A stretch of DNA of 64,000 bases from Gloeocapsopsis sp. IPPAS B-1203 (GCF_002749975.1 NZ_PEIG01000008.1:62001-126000), one strand, 5' to 3'; numbered from the stretch's first letter, positions 8,323-18,599 are shown. The notes: generated by a model from the sequence alone, not told the origin. A program made the numbers and translations.

Positions 8323-11300
8323 CTACAGTGTGATGGGTGCGATCGGTTCAGTGTCCGGATCGTATCCACCAATTTGATTCGTTCGTAGAATCCATACAGA
8401 TGCACCATACTTTAGAAAAGTCTGCACGATTGTATCGCTAGCTTTACGTGGCAGCATAGTTTGCCAACTACCCAGCCCAGTCCACAAGTTCCGTAATGGA
8501 TTATCCTCTAGCGTGCTGCCCAAGTTGTATTCATTCTTTTCCCAATCTGTCCTTGATCCTCCCAAAGATTGCAGCTTTCCTTCTAGGTCTTTTCCCAATA
8601 GCTGTAGCTTTTTGAATCGCTGTTCTTGGTCTACTTCTTGTAAAAGCATTTGTAATACTTGAGGATTTTCTCGCAGGATACGAGCTGTTGTACGGATACT
8701 GGCAAAGAGTGCTTGGTTAGAGTCCTGCGAACAGTTATTAGCAGGTCCAACATAAGTACCGCCTGTGCCATCTCCAATCCGATAGCGAGCCGTCATCACT
8801 TGAAGCTGACGCATCATCAAATCTAAGGGAGAAACGGTCACGTTATTGATTGTGTAAGTGTTTGTAAAAGCATCAAGTTTAATGAGAATATCACAGGTGG
8901 GACGAGTGCCTACCCAACCAAACTGGCGATCGCCCATGTAGCGCGACCAGTGCAGCGTACCAGCTATTAATCCGTCAGTATTCTGGGTGTAAACCTGGTG
9001 ATAGCAAATGTCAAATCGCAGTTCGTCAGCCAGCGGATCGCGAACAACTTCCGCCAAGCCATAGGCAAAGTGTCCGAAGAAAATGGGCGTTGCCGCAGCT
9101 GGTTCTTTCTTCTTACCACCGATACCACCATAAGTGTGTACCACTAATGCCCGATCGCCCACTTGCCAACCATCGATTGCCACTTTAATTGCAGCATCAG
9201 TACCGTTCAATCGGCTGGGACAAAGTACTGAAGAGATTTTGCCCTTTTGCTCGACTATATTTGCCCAAGCGCGTTTGCGAATATAGGTGTAGGCAGCTTT
9301 ACGACCAAAAACAACCGCTTCAGGTTGCAGCCGGAACAGCACACGCGGCGCGAGGGATTGCACCACAAAAATGTCTTGAGCATCCTTTGCCCCATATACA
9401 TACCAACCTGTTTCATTGAAGGGTGATTTTTCTAGATCGCGAGTTGTCGAGGGATAGCTACCATAAGCCTTTGCCAGGATGACCTGTGGCAAGTGCATCA
9501 GTTCTACTTTGCCGTTAAACTGACGCGCAACTCGATCGAAATGAATAACCTGAAACTGCTCGGTTCCGCCAACTGCTTGCACAAACCGTACTAGTGCATA
9601 AAAGCGTCCTGTAATTTGGATAGGCGTACTGTTGATGTAAAGTGCATCCTCGGTTACTTCTACTGCACGATCGAGCTTGACAATCAAGTCATCAACCGGA
9701 TGCGCCCCTGCCAGAGATTCTAACGGATCAACCTGCTGCCAGTGATTGAGGCGATCGGGATGAATTGAACCGCCATACCTGCTGCTAAATTCTGCATCTG
9801 CGCTGAAGTGAACATCTTTTGTTACTGCTTGAACTAACTTCTGGACATCAGGATGGTCTACCCAACGCAACTTCACTGTCTGCCCAATCAGATGGCGATA
9901 CTCCTTTGGCGCATGATGAACTTCAAATAGCACTCCCTGGACGAGCGATCGCACCTCTAGTTTAGGCAAGATCAAACGTCCCATCCAATCTCCAATTGGA
10001 CGATACCATTTCAAATCAACAGTTTGAGCGATCGGGTAATAGTCAGGACGGTTGAAAGCTGCTGCCTGATACAAGGCATAGTGACTGGTTTGTCTTGAAA
10101 TTGACTGATCCGCCCTCAGTGCTTCTCCGCGCAAAATCTGAAGGATGATCTCGATTGTCTGCTGTAGATAAGTTCGTCCATCTAATAGCGTTGCTTGTGG
10201 GTCCATGTATCCTCCTGGAACCTGATGACCCACAGGTCCGGCAGAGAGGATTGTAATTTTGCCTTTGCGCTTGCCTCGATTCCAATACGACAACACAAAA
10301 ATTTTCCAGCGACCTGGAAACATAATCGGTCCCATCCGCTCGACAGTATCTTTGTCGCCTACAATATGATAAAGCTGCTCCAGCTTCAAAAAGTTATTGT
10401 TAGCGCTCATCACGCCACCCAGAGAGATGACATCAATAGATGCACCAGTTGAGCGCTTCAAATAGGGAGCAGCAGCAACTGACATTTCTCCCCCACCGCT
10501 ATAACCAATCAGCGTAATTGGTACACCGCTTCCAGGCTGATAGCCTCGTTCAACTAAGCCATCAAAAATAACTTGCGCGATGCCCTGATTGTAAATAGGT
10601 CCATAGCGCTTATCGGAAGACACCGCCACAATGATCGTGTTTCGCAGGTTCACTAAAAGTCCTAACAAAGCTGCCGGATTTGTCCATCGCACTTTATCTG
10701 CCATTTTCCACAAAAATGCCAATGGGCGGTCTTGATCGAGAGGCTTGTTCAGCACTGAATACATCATTAAACCCTGTATCAATTCCACATCCTTGGGCAG
10801 AGCAGGCTGTAGTGCAGCCAAAAAATCTTCAATATCAGGCGTATACTTATCTCCCGACTGGGCAATTCCATCCAAATAAACGACATAGCGATTGATTGTG
10901 CGGTTAGCCGGTTGTGCCGCTGCTGATTCAGTATTTGCAGTTGCAGTATCGAGATCATCGCCATACCAACCTGCCCACCAACCTAACGACTCCAGTGGTG
11001 CTAGAATTCCGGCAAAGACGATCGCAACCACGCCAATCCAGACCAAATCAAAAACCAGCCGCAATAGACCCGATAATTCCTTGTACCAACCAAATAGACC
11101 ATTGCGAATTGGACGCAGTAGCACTAAGACAATTGCAAACGCGATCGCCATGACTAATAAGCTCATCGCCAGCTTTAGAGGTTGAGAAATACCGCGTGTT
11201 TGATGTTTAAGCTGCACTAATGGATCGGATGTCTCGATCCTTTGAGTAATATTTAGGGTGGTAGAAGCGATCGGTTGAGTTATAAGGCTTTGAGCAACGG

Positions 11301-12033
11301 TTCGGGCTGCCTCTGGAGCAGAACGCCTTGGGATCTGAATCAATTGACGTTCTGGTAGCGGAGTTTGAGACGCTGTCATTATTGGTGTCGCAGGTCTTAC
11401 CCCTGTTAACACTCGTTCTCTTAACTCTTGGCGCGTGTTTGCTAAATCAACTCCAGCAACGCGATCGGCGAGGCTGTAACCTAGGCGAGCAATGGGCTGT
11501 CCAATAGTTCCTGTTAAAACTTGCTTCACAACCCAGCCAAGCGCAATGTATATCAAAGCAGATCCAGTGTCAACCTGAGCAACAACAGCAAATCCCACCA
11601 CCATTGCTAGTAAGTTCCAGACGGCAAGAATATTGTTGATAGGATAGCCAAAGTAAGGCAAGGCTCCTAGAAAGCTAAACAGCAAAGGTGTGTATCCTAA
11701 TCCCAAAACTTTAACCAAGGTGAGGAATGATACGCGTGTTGACCACGGCAGGCGACAAATTAGCCAAGTGCTCAAGGCGAGAAAGATAAATCCAAACGTA
11801 AATAGAACAGCGTTTAGCAATAAACTAAACGCAAATCGCCTTGGCTTGACACGATTAATAAATAAAATAATACTTTGTCCAACAGCAAGCGATAGACCTG
11901 ATAGCAGCACGACTAATAGTGCTAACCATAGTCCGTAGGGAAGTGTTATGACCTGCTGGAAGGCATCAAAGCTGAAAGTCAATGCACCACTAATCAGTTC
12001 ACGCCAATAGTTCACTGCTAGATCAGACATCAT
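8323..12033 (-). CDS. Large polytopic membrane protein with a cytoplasmic or periplasmic alpha/beta-hydrolase domain
   Basis: The 1236-residue product begins with about four hydrophobic segments (about residues 35-55, 70-95, 105-128, 138-168), a polar proline-rich linker (200-280), two more membrane segments (about 285-307 and 325-348) and then a soluble part. From about residue 380 an alpha/beta hydrolase can be read: strand YVVYLDGI, and a nucleophile elbow GYSGGGEMS with Ser512. A C-terminal region of about 550 residues (650-1236) resembles nothing I recognise. AGGAG just before the tandem ATGs supports the start (the second ATG, 3 bases in, has the better spacing). It follows the GH63 gene by 135 bp on the same strand, so they may be cotranscribed. 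Substrate unknown. Confidence 0.75.
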   Translation of the reverse strand: MMSDLAVNYWRELISGALTFSFDAFQQVITLPYGLWLALLVVLLSGLSLAVGQSIILFINRVKPRRFAFSLLLNAVLFTFGFIFLALSTWLICRLPWSTRVSFLTLVKVLGLGYTPLLFSFLGALPYFGYPINNILAVWNLLAMVVGFAVVAQVDTGSALIYIALGWVVKQVLTGTIGQPIARLGYSLADRVAGVDLANTRQELRERVLTGVRPATPIMTASQTPLPERQLIQIPRRSAPEAARTVAQSLITQPIASTTLNITQRIETSDPLVQLKHQTRGISQPLKLAMSLLVMAIAFAIVLVLLRPIRNGLFGWYKELSGLLRLVFDLVWIGVVAIVFAGILAPLESLGWWAGWYGDDLDTATANTESAAAQPANRTINRYVVYLDGIAQSGDKYTPDIEDFLAALQPALPKDVELIQGLMMYSVLNKPLDQDRPLAFLWKMADKVRWTNPAALLGLLVNLRNTIIVAVSSDKRYGPIYNQGIAQVIFDGLVERGYQPGSGVPITLIGYSGGGEMSVAAAPYLKRSTGASIDVISLGGVMSANNNFLKLEQLYHIVGDKDTVERMGPIMFPGRWKIFVLSYWNRGKRKGKITILSAGPVGHQVPGGYMDPQATLLDGRTYLQQTIEIILQILRGEALRADQSISRQTSHYALYQAAAFNRPDYYPIAQTVDLKWYRPIGDWMGRLILPKLEVRSLVQGVLFEVHHAPKEYRHLIGQTVKLRWVDHPDVQKLVQAVTKDVHFSADAEFSSRYGGSIHPDRLNHWQQVDPLESLAGAHPVDDLIVKLDRAVEVTEDALYINSTPIQITGRFYALVRFVQAVGGTEQFQVIHFDRVARQFNGKVELMHLPQVILAKAYGSYPSTTRDLEKSPFNETGWYVYGAKDAQDIFVVQSLAPRVLFRLQPEAVVFGRKAAYTYIRKRAWANIVEQKGKISSVLCPSRLNGTDAAIKVAIDGWQVGDRALVVHTYGGIGGKKKEPAAATPIFFGHFAYGLAEVVRDPLADELRFDICYHQVYTQNTDGLIAGTLHWSRYMGDRQFGWVGTRPTCDILIKLDAFTNTYTINNVTVSPLDLMMRQLQVMTARYRIGDGTGGTYVGPANNCSQDSNQALFASIRTTARILRENPQVLQMLLQEVDQEQRFKKLQLLGKDLEGKLQSLGGSRTDWEKNEYNLGSTLEDNPLRNLWTGLGSWQTMLPRKASDTIVQTFLKYGASVWILRTNQIGGYDPDTEPIAPITL

Positions 12034-12168
12034 GCTGCTCCTAAAAGAGGGGTCAGAGATCAGGGATCAGGGCTTAGGGAAATTTCCACACAAAAGATGA
12101 GGATGAAATAATAGATACCTTGTGTTTTGTCACATCGGTATAGCTTCTGTGAAATAGTTGTCCAAAAC

Positions 12169-14901
12169 TCATTGTTTATACTGTGGAGCATCGCTTGGCG
12201 TAGCAGTTTGAAGAATAATCTCTTTAGTCATAAATCCAGATACCTGAATTATGCGGGCAATGCAACCTGTCCATCCTGTTTGGTGACTAGCGCCGATTCC
12301 CGCACCGTTATCGCCATGAAAATATTCGTAGAACAAAATCAGATCGCGCCAATGGGGGTCAGTTTGAAACTTTTCTGTGCCACCATACACCGGACGACAA
12401 CTCGATTCATCTTTGGAGAAAATGCGAATCAACCGTTCCCCGATCGCCTGGGCAATTTCAAATAATGTTTTCTGCTGCCCTGAACCCGTTGGGTATTCAA
12501 TTGTGAATGAGTCAGCATAATAACCGTAGAGATGTACTAACGCTCGGATCAATAGAAAGTTGACAGGCATCCAAATCGGACCGCGCCAATTGGAGTTACC
12601 ACCAAACATGCCCGTATTTGAGTCACCTGGCAGATATTCCACCTTGTATTCCTGCCCAGCGTGATAGAAAATGTAGGGATGGTCTTTGTGATAGCGCGAT
12701 AGTGCTCGAATACCGTAATCGCTGAGAAACTCACTTTCGTCAAGCATTCTAGACAAGACACGGCGCAGTTTCTGCTCGTTGAGAATGGACAGCATCAATC
12801 GTCCGTCATGTCCAGGCTGGCTGGGTAAATGCAAGCTATCGACTAATTCGGGATGGCGTAGCATAAATAGCTTTGCCCGTTCTTTAAATCGGGGTAAAAG
12901 CCGGAAAACATCTTTTGGAAAAACTGACACTGCCATCAAGGGTAGCAAGCCAACCATCGAGCGAACCTTTAGCCGCACTGCTCGATCATCCGGCAAGCGC
13001 AGTACATCATAGAAAAAGCCGTCTTCTTCATCCCACAGTTCTTCTTGGTTGTCACCAGCCCGATCCATCGCACCTGCAATCCACAGCGTATGCTCAAAGA
13101 ACTTGATTGCTAAATCTTCATACAAGGAATCGTGAATCGCTAACTCGATCGCAATTTGCAGCATGCGTTGACTGAAGAACACCATCCAGGCAGTACCGTC
13201 TGCTTGCTCTAAATATCCGCCTGTAGGTAGTGGAGAACTGCGATCAAACACGCCAATGTTGTCGAGTCCGAGGAAACCACCCTCAAAGATATTGTTACCG
13301 CCTTCGTCTTTACGGTTCACCCACCAGGTGAAGTTAATCAGCAGTTTCGAGAAGGCATATTTGAGAAATTCGATATCACCCTTGCCGTTGTTGAGTTCGC
13401 GATCGCGGGTGTAGGTTTCCCAAGTTGCCCAGGCATGAACCGGAGGATTGACGTCGCTAAAGTTCCACTCGTAAGCAGGAATCTGCCCGTTAGGATGCAA
13501 ATAGTCATCGCGCAGCATCAGTTCAAGCTGCTGCTTGGCAAAATCGGGGTCAACTAAACTCAGCGGAACCATGTGAAACGCCAGATCCCACGCTGCAAAC
13601 CAGGGATATTCCCACTTGTCTGGCATAGAGATTACATCATCGTTGTACATGTGGAACCACTCGCTGTTGCGAATTCGTTGCTTCTGTTCAGATGCCATCC
13701 AGGGAGTGATACCATGCTCTTTTAGCCATTGATCCAAGTCGTAGTAGAAATACTGTTTTGACCACAGCATTCCAGCTAATGCCTGCCTATAAATGTTGTA
13801 GCGATCGGTGTCGGCTCTTACAGATTTAGGAGTAATCGAATCATAAAATTCATTTGCTTCTTGCAAACGAGTCGCAAAAATCAAATCAAAATCGTCCATC
13901 GGATCGCCAATTTGAGCTGGAGTTGCTTTCGTTAACCGCAACCGCAGAACTTGCGTTTCACTGGCTTCCACAGTTAATGAATAGTGTGGTGCAACCTTTG
14001 TACCGATTTGCATTGAGTTGACTGCTTGCTGCTGTCCATGCACAATATAGTTATTGATGCCATCTTTGACGTAAGGATTGGTATTGGCAGAACCAAATAA
14101 TCGTTCGTTGTTGGTTTCGTTTTCTGTAAACAGTAGCGGTACAGCTTGATCGCAATAGAAATAGTAATCTCCCAGCTTTTCATTAAACAAATCATCTGTG
14201 TGATAGGCATGAATGACACTCACGCCTGTACCTTCAAGCTTCTGCATCACAGGTTTTGATCCACCATTTGCCCAAGACCAAGTATTGCGAAACCAAAGTG
14301 TTGGCAAAATATCAAGTGCTGCTGCTGAGTCTCCTCGATTGCACGCGCTAATCTTAATTAAAATATCTTCGGCATCTGCTTTGGCATATTCAACAAAAAT
14401 ATCAAAGTAACGATTGCCATTGAAGATCCCAGTATCTAATAATTCATACTCCAACTCATCGCGACTACGACTGCGGTTAGTTTGCACCAGATCGTCATAA
14501 GGAAAGGCAGCTTGCGGATACTTATACAGATATTTCATGTACGAGTGTGTCGGCGTGCTGTCGAGGTAGAAATAATATTCCTTAACATCCTCACCGTGAT
14601 TACCTTCACTGTTGGTCAAGCCAAACAATCTCTCTTTGAGAATTGGATCGTTGCCATTCCAAAGCGCCAACGCAAAGCAGAGTAAATTATGATCGTCCGT
14701 TATACCGCCAAGTCCATCTTCTCCCCAACGATATGCACGCGATTGCGCCTGATCGTGTGAAAAATAGTTCCAAGCATTGCCATCTTTTGAATAATCTTCC
14801 CGCACTGTACCCCATTGACGTTCGCTAAGATAGGGTCCCCACTTTTTCCAGTTCGTTTGTCCTTGTCGCGTGGCTGCGAGGCGTTGGGCTTCTGACGTCA
14901 T
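12169..14901 (-). CDS. GH63-type glucosidase (MGH1-like glycoside hydrolase)
   Basis: This 910-residue protein has the (alpha/alpha)6-barrel signatures of the glycoside hydrolase 63 group: an N-terminal beta-rich part with WGPYLSERQWGTVREDYS and AYRWGEDGLGGI, the barrel segment WFAAWDLAFHMVPL bearing the likely catalytic acid aspartate, GNGKGDIEF-type linkers, and the late NSNWRGPIWMPVNFLL. GH63 enzymes invert alpha-glucosidic bonds; bacterial members act on small glucosides such as glucosylglycerate or mannosylglycerate and on oligosaccharides. No signal peptide is seen, so it should be cytoplasmic. I choose the ATG at 14901, which has GGA before it and starts with the typical MTSEAQRL; an in-frame ATG exists at 14934. 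The substrate cannot be told from the sequence. Confidence 0.88.
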   Translation of the reverse strand: MTSEAQRLAATRQGQTNWKKWGPYLSERQWGTVREDYSKDGNAWNYFSHDQAQSRAYRWGEDGLGGITDDHNLLCFALALWNGNDPILKERLFGLTNSEGNHGEDVKEYYFYLDSTPTHSYMKYLYKYPQAAFPYDDLVQTNRSRSRDELEYELLDTGIFNGNRYFDIFVEYAKADAEDILIKISACNRGDSAAALDILPTLWFRNTWSWANGGSKPVMQKLEGTGVSVIHAYHTDDLFNEKLGDYYFYCDQAVPLLFTENETNNERLFGSANTNPYVKDGINNYIVHGQQQAVNSMQIGTKVAPHYSLTVEASETQVLRLRLTKATPAQIGDPMDDFDLIFATRLQEANEFYDSITPKSVRADTDRYNIYRQALAGMLWSKQYFYYDLDQWLKEHGITPWMASEQKQRIRNSEWFHMYNDDVISMPDKWEYPWFAAWDLAFHMVPLSLVDPDFAKQQLELMLRDDYLHPNGQIPAYEWNFSDVNPPVHAWATWETYTRDRELNNGKGDIEFLKYAFSKLLINFTWWVNRKDEGGNNIFEGGFLGLDNIGVFDRSSPLPTGGYLEQADGTAWMVFFSQRMLQIAIELAIHDSLYEDLAIKFFEHTLWIAGAMDRAGDNQEELWDEEDGFFYDVLRLPDDRAVRLKVRSMVGLLPLMAVSVFPKDVFRLLPRFKERAKLFMLRHPELVDSLHLPSQPGHDGRLMLSILNEQKLRRVLSRMLDESEFLSDYGIRALSRYHKDHPYIFYHAGQEYKVEYLPGDSNTGMFGGNSNWRGPIWMPVNFLLIRALVHLYGYYADSFTIEYPTGSGQQKTLFEIAQAIGERLIRIFSKDESSCRPVYGGTEKFQTDPHWRDLILFYEYFHGDNGAGIGASHQTGWTGCIARIIQVSGFMTKEIILQTATPSDAPQYKQ

Positions 14902-14934
14902 AGTAATTCCAAGACAGCTAAGTTTGCTGAGCAT

Positions 14935-15416
14935 AGAATTTTTATGTTTGCATCTTATGTCTAAAAAATTGGAAAACTTGCTTAGAATTTTTATATTTGC
15001 CTCTTATGTTTTGAGCAAAAAAATATCATCAAAAATCAAAAAGCTTTTTAAAAACACTTTTGTAAGCTTTTATTCTATGCTTAGGTTTCGCAGAGGAAAA
15101 TGCTATATAAACTCTTACTATTTTTATATCATAAGAGATTATTCAAAACAGTTTGTCTTGGAAACTAGAGAATAATAATGGAGTAATAGCAATTACACCA
15201 CCTAGTTATTTTACTAATATTCATCAGGAATTTGTTTTTCAGACAATGCGCAGTTTATACAATTGTTTAAACATGCGAACTGACGTTAGCAAGGTAGCGA
15301 GGAGCTTTATTGATAGTAGAAAACTTTATTTGGTTTTGATAAACTACTTTTCAAGTAATCTAACCTCTAAATCCTAAAGTGCAGGTTTGCATAGTGTCTT
15401 CTCTTAAAATTAGTTC
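14935..15416. other. AT-rich spacer upstream of the GH63 gene
   Basis: The spacer is A/T-rich with runs of A and T and lacks GCGATCGC. Two frames of 74 and 101 codons are open here, but both use poor starts, have no ribosome-binding site and show no family features. It must contain the promoter of the minus-strand GH63 gene. Confidence 0.4.
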
Positions 15417-15539
15417 ATGAATAGTGACTTAATTCCTTTTCTTGTTAGTGCGATCTTACTCGTCGCTTACCTCGTTTTTTCGGCAAAAACAGAGATGGGA
15501 ACTAAACTTTTCTGGAAAAAGAAACCCCCAACACGCTAA
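15417..15539 (+). CDS. Putative 40-residue single-pass membrane protein
   Basis: An ATG frame of 40 codons encodes a short polar N-terminus (MNSDL), a hydrophobic helix of about 17 residues (IPFLVSAILLVAYLVFS) and a positively charged tail (KTEMGTKLFWKKKPPTR). This N-out/C-in layout follows the positive-inside rule and looks like the small one-helix subunits common around cyanobacterial photosynthetic complexes, though I recognise no specific family. It ends 31 bases before the aminotransferase start on the same strand. The Shine-Dalgarno signal is weak. It is either a real small gene or a chance frame; the clean hydrophobic/charged division argues for a gene. Confidence 0.45.
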   Translation: MNSDLIPFLVSAILLVAYLVFSAKTEMGTKLFWKKKPPTR

Positions 15540-15570
15540 ATTTGGAGGATTGATGCGCAAGTTGTAGAAA

Positions 15571-16734
15571 ATGAAAACCATGACAACATCGCGGATGCAG
15601 GCGGTACAGTCGCCAGTCATTCCGATTGTGGGAGAACTGATTCGCAGTGTTCCTGGCACAATTTCTCTAGGGCAAGGTATTGTATACTATCCACCGCCAC
15701 CGGAAGCAACCGATCTGACTCAATTCTTTGCCGATCCGACAAATCATCAATATAAAGCTATTGAAGGTATTCCCCCTTTGGTTGCAGCAATTAAAGCAAA
15801 ACTGCAAGCTTTCAATGGGATTGCTCTTGATCGGCAATGCATCATGGTAACGGCTGGTAGCAATATGGGATTTATGAATGCGCTGCTGGCAATTACCTCG
15901 GTAGGTGATGAAGTTATTCTCCAAACACCTTATTATTTCAATCATGAAATGGCGATCCAAATTGCGGGGTGTCGTCCAGTCTTTGTTTCTACTGATGAAA
16001 ACTATCAACTCCGCCCCGACGCGATCGCGCAAGCAATTACAGAAAAAACTAAAGCCGTGGTGACAATTTCACCCAATAATCCAACAGGTGCAGTTTATTC
16101 TCAAGAAGCATTACGCGAAGTCAATCAACTTTGTCGCGATCGCGGAATTTATCACATTAGTGACGAAGCCTATGAATACTTTACCTACGACGGCGTCGAG
16201 CACGTTTCTCCTGGTGCATTTCCTCAAAGTAATTCTCAAACAATTTCGCTGTACAGCCTTTCTAAAGCTTATGGATTTGCAAGTTGGCGGATTGGTTACA
16301 TGGTGATTCCAGAAAACTTACTTGTTCCTATCAAAAAAGTCCAAGATACAAACTTAATTTGTCCGCCAGTTGTTTCCCAGTATGCTGCGTTGGGGGCACT
16401 ACAAACAGGTTTTGATTATTGTGGCAGTCATATTCAAGCGATCGCTAGGGTACGCCAAGTTGTTTTGCGATCGCTCAACTCACTGCAAGGATTATGTACA
16501 ATTGCACCTGCTGATGGTGCTTTTTACTTTTTCTTGAAGGTGCACACGCAATTAGATGCCTTTGAACTAACCGAACGCCTGATTCGCGAACATCGAGTTG
16601 CAGTACTTCCAGGGACAGCTTTTGGTATGGATCGCGGGTGTTATCTGCGCGTTGCTTATGGCGCATTACAAGAATCCACTGCCAAAGAAGGTGTGGAACG
16701 TTTAGTAAAGGGCTTGCAAACAATTTTAGTTTGA
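15571..16734 (+). CDS. Pyridoxal-phosphate aminotransferase, class I/II
   Basis: The 387-residue product is a fold-type I aminotransferase. The PLP lysine is in SLSKAYGFASWRIGY (Lys232), with the usual SPNNPTGAVYS segment at about 167-177, the aspartate of ISDEAYE (Asp198) that contacts the pyridine nitrogen, and a C-terminal arginine in CYLRVAYG for the substrate carboxylate. Such enzymes convert amino acids and 2-oxo acids; aspartate-type or kynurenine-type substrates are possible, but the sequence does not choose. An alternative start is the ATG nine bases further on. The gene converges with a MocR-type regulator that itself carries an aminotransferase domain. Confidence 0.9.
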   Translation: MKTMTTSRMQAVQSPVIPIVGELIRSVPGTISLGQGIVYYPPPPEATDLTQFFADPTNHQYKAIEGIPPLVAAIKAKLQAFNGIALDRQCIMVTAGSNMGFMNALLAITSVGDEVILQTPYYFNHEMAIQIAGCRPVFVSTDENYQLRPDAIAQAITEKTKAVVTISPNNPTGAVYSQEALREVNQLCRDRGIYHISDEAYEYFTYDGVEHVSPGAFPQSNSQTISLYSLSKAYGFASWRIGYMVIPENLLVPIKKVQDTNLICPPVVSQYAALGALQTGFDYCGSHIQAIARVRQVVLRSLNSLQGLCTIAPADGAFYFFLKVHTQLDAFELTERLIREHRVAVLPGTAFGMDRGCYLRVAYGALQESTAKEGVERLVKGLQTILV

Positions 16735-16785
16735 CATTTGTGTAGTTGTGTGCGTGTATAAGTGAATACTAAAATGCCCTTCGAC

Positions 16786-16826
16786 TCCCTTCGGGGCTAT
16801 TCAAACTAAGTGGGCGGAAGCACAAT
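16786..16826 (+). repeat. Short copy of a dispersed palindromic repeat (family B)
   Basis: In the spacer between two convergent genes, GGGCTATTCAAAC followed by T and AAGTG (16794-16812) matches 50004-50022 at all but one position. CCC-TTCG-GGG just before it forms a tight tetraloop hairpin. It may double as a bidirectional terminator. Confidence 0.5.
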
Positions 16827-16916
16827 AGAGTAGGAATTGTAGTAGTAATTGCACGGTGATAAACTTAGTTTTTTAGCTGCAAATTCATTTATTAAGCATT
16901 CGTGCAGGAGGTATAA

Positions 16917-18413
16917 TTATGACAAATACTTTTGCACTAATTCGCCCAAGACTAAAATACCTCGATCGATCTTCTCTGGAGACAAGGTAAAGTTAAGACG
17001 TAATGCAGGATATCCCTGTTGTCCAGGGAAGAATGGTGTTCCTTCAGCAACAAAAACTCCACGCGATAGTGCTTGTTGACAAATTTTGGACATTGGTAAG
17101 CCTGCTGGCATTTGTACCCATAAAAATGCACCACCATTCGGAACTGTCCACGATGCTGAGGGTGGAAAGTACTTTTGCAAGGCACTTAGCATGGCGTTTT
17201 GACTTTGACGATGTTGAGTTTGTAAGTGTGCTAAATGATGACGATAGTGTCCTGAAGCAAGATACTCACTCACAATTGCTTGAGACACTGTAGAAACATG
17301 AAGATCGTCGAGTAACTTGCGTTCGACTAACGGTTGATAATGCTTTCCTGTAACAACTAAGTAACCGACACGGATACCTGGCATTAAGGTTTTAGAAAAA
17401 GTCCCTACATAAGTTGCGATATCTTTGCGATCCAAAGCTTTAATTGGCGCAGGAACAGGTTCAAAGTTCAACCCTTCATAGGCATTATCCTCTAAAATGA
17501 CGCATTCGTAACGCTCTGCAAGCTGTAGCAATTGTTGACGATGTGATTGAGAAGTTGTAATTCCTGTAGGATTGTGCAGAGTACTCACAGTAAATATCAG
17601 CTTTGGGCGATAGGTGTGAAGATTTTTTTCCAACAACTCAAGATTCATGCCTTCAGCTGTCATGGGAATACCAATGACTCTTGCTCCCATGTTGTATAAC
17701 AGTGAAAGCATTCCGTGCCAGGTTGGACTTTCAACAATGACCCAATCACCTGGTTTAACGTAGTAATGAACAACTAACGACAATCCTTGTTTAGAACCAT
17801 TGGTAATAATGAGGTTATCTGGTGTGACATTCATCCCGTGCTGCTGTACTAGCATCCGGCTAATTTGCTGCCGCAGCATCAATTGTCCTTGTGGATTGTC
17901 ATAGTTAAATAAGCTACCCGTAACTTGCTTGACAGCCCTTCTGGCGATGCGTGGTAAATCTTCTAAACCTGATTCAGAAGGAAAGCCGCTACTCAAGTCG
18001 ATCATTCCTGGTGAAGAACGTGCTTGCAATGATGCCATGTAGAGATTAAAAAATGCCCCACTCTTAGCTTCTTCAAATAGAAATGGTGGTGGTTGCTCAG
18101 AGACAATGACATCTTGAGGAGGCGCAAAATTGGAAACTGATTTGCGATGTGTAGGATTGACAAAATACCCTGAACCCTGACGCGCTGCAATTAACCCGTC
18201 AGCTTCAAGAACGTTGTAGGCTTCGATAACTGTTAACTTATTAACTCCTGTATTTTCGGCTAAAGCGCGAATTGAGGGAAGTTTATCGCCGGTTTGCAAA
18301 GCTCCTGTTTCAATTAATCGACGAATGCGATCGCGGATCTGCAAATAAACTGCTTTGGATGAATGCCGCTCTAAAGGAATTCTCACGGTTCCGTCCTTCT
18401 TGAAGAATGACAA
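16917..18413 (-). CDS. MocR/GabR-type regulator: GntR winged helix fused to a PLP aminotransferase domain
   Basis: The 498-residue product has a GntR winged-helix domain at residues 20-85 (YLQIRDRIRRLIETGAL, LPSIRALAENTGVNKLTV, ARQGSGYFV) and a fold-type I aminotransferase domain from about 130 to the end, with the PLP lysine in TFSKTLMPGIRVGY (Lys341) and HNPTGIT, LEDNAYEGL motifs. MocR regulators use the PLP domain as an effector sensor rather than as an enzyme. They often control a nearby PLP-linked gene; the convergent aminotransferase is the nearest candidate. Length and domain order are normal. The target is inferred from position only. Confidence 0.92.
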   Translation of the reverse strand: MSFFKKDGTVRIPLERHSSKAVYLQIRDRIRRLIETGALQTGDKLPSIRALAENTGVNKLTVIEAYNVLEADGLIAARQGSGYFVNPTHRKSVSNFAPPQDVIVSEQPPPFLFEEAKSGAFFNLYMASLQARSSPGMIDLSSGFPSESGLEDLPRIARRAVKQVTGSLFNYDNPQGQLMLRQQISRMLVQQHGMNVTPDNLIITNGSKQGLSLVVHYYVKPGDWVIVESPTWHGMLSLLYNMGARVIGIPMTAEGMNLELLEKNLHTYRPKLIFTVSTLHNPTGITTSQSHRQQLLQLAERYECVILEDNAYEGLNFEPVPAPIKALDRKDIATYVGTFSKTLMPGIRVGYLVVTGKHYQPLVERKLLDDLHVSTVSQAIVSEYLASGHYRHHLAHLQTQHRQSQNAMLSALQKYFPPSASWTVPNGGAFLWVQMPAGLPMSKICQQALSRGVFVAEGTPFFPGQQGYPALRLNFTLSPEKIDRGILVLGELVQKYLS

Positions 18414-18599
18414 TCCGATGATGTTTTGTCATCATAAATGATTCTTTGATAAATGTCCTGGTACACTTCTACTTTATTCATCTAGAACAGTTAAATTTGC
18501 ATGAAACTGTACTATTTAAAATATTTTAATTTGTACCTTCCTTTTAAGAAAAAAGTATAAGAAAACTAAAGATAAGAGCTGAATTAATTATATAAATCC

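Noticed and set aside
10892-11185. Overlapping plus-strand frames inside the large hydrolase gene
   Set aside because: They are antisense shadows of a frame with clear protein features.
15153-15377. 74-codon frame upstream of the aminotransferase
   Set aside because: It starts with TTG, has A/T-biased random composition and no recognisable motif.
15571-18413. Aminotransferase and MocR regulator as a fused or duplicated pair
   Set aside because: Their sequences differ throughout and the genes converge; sharing a fold does not show recent duplication.
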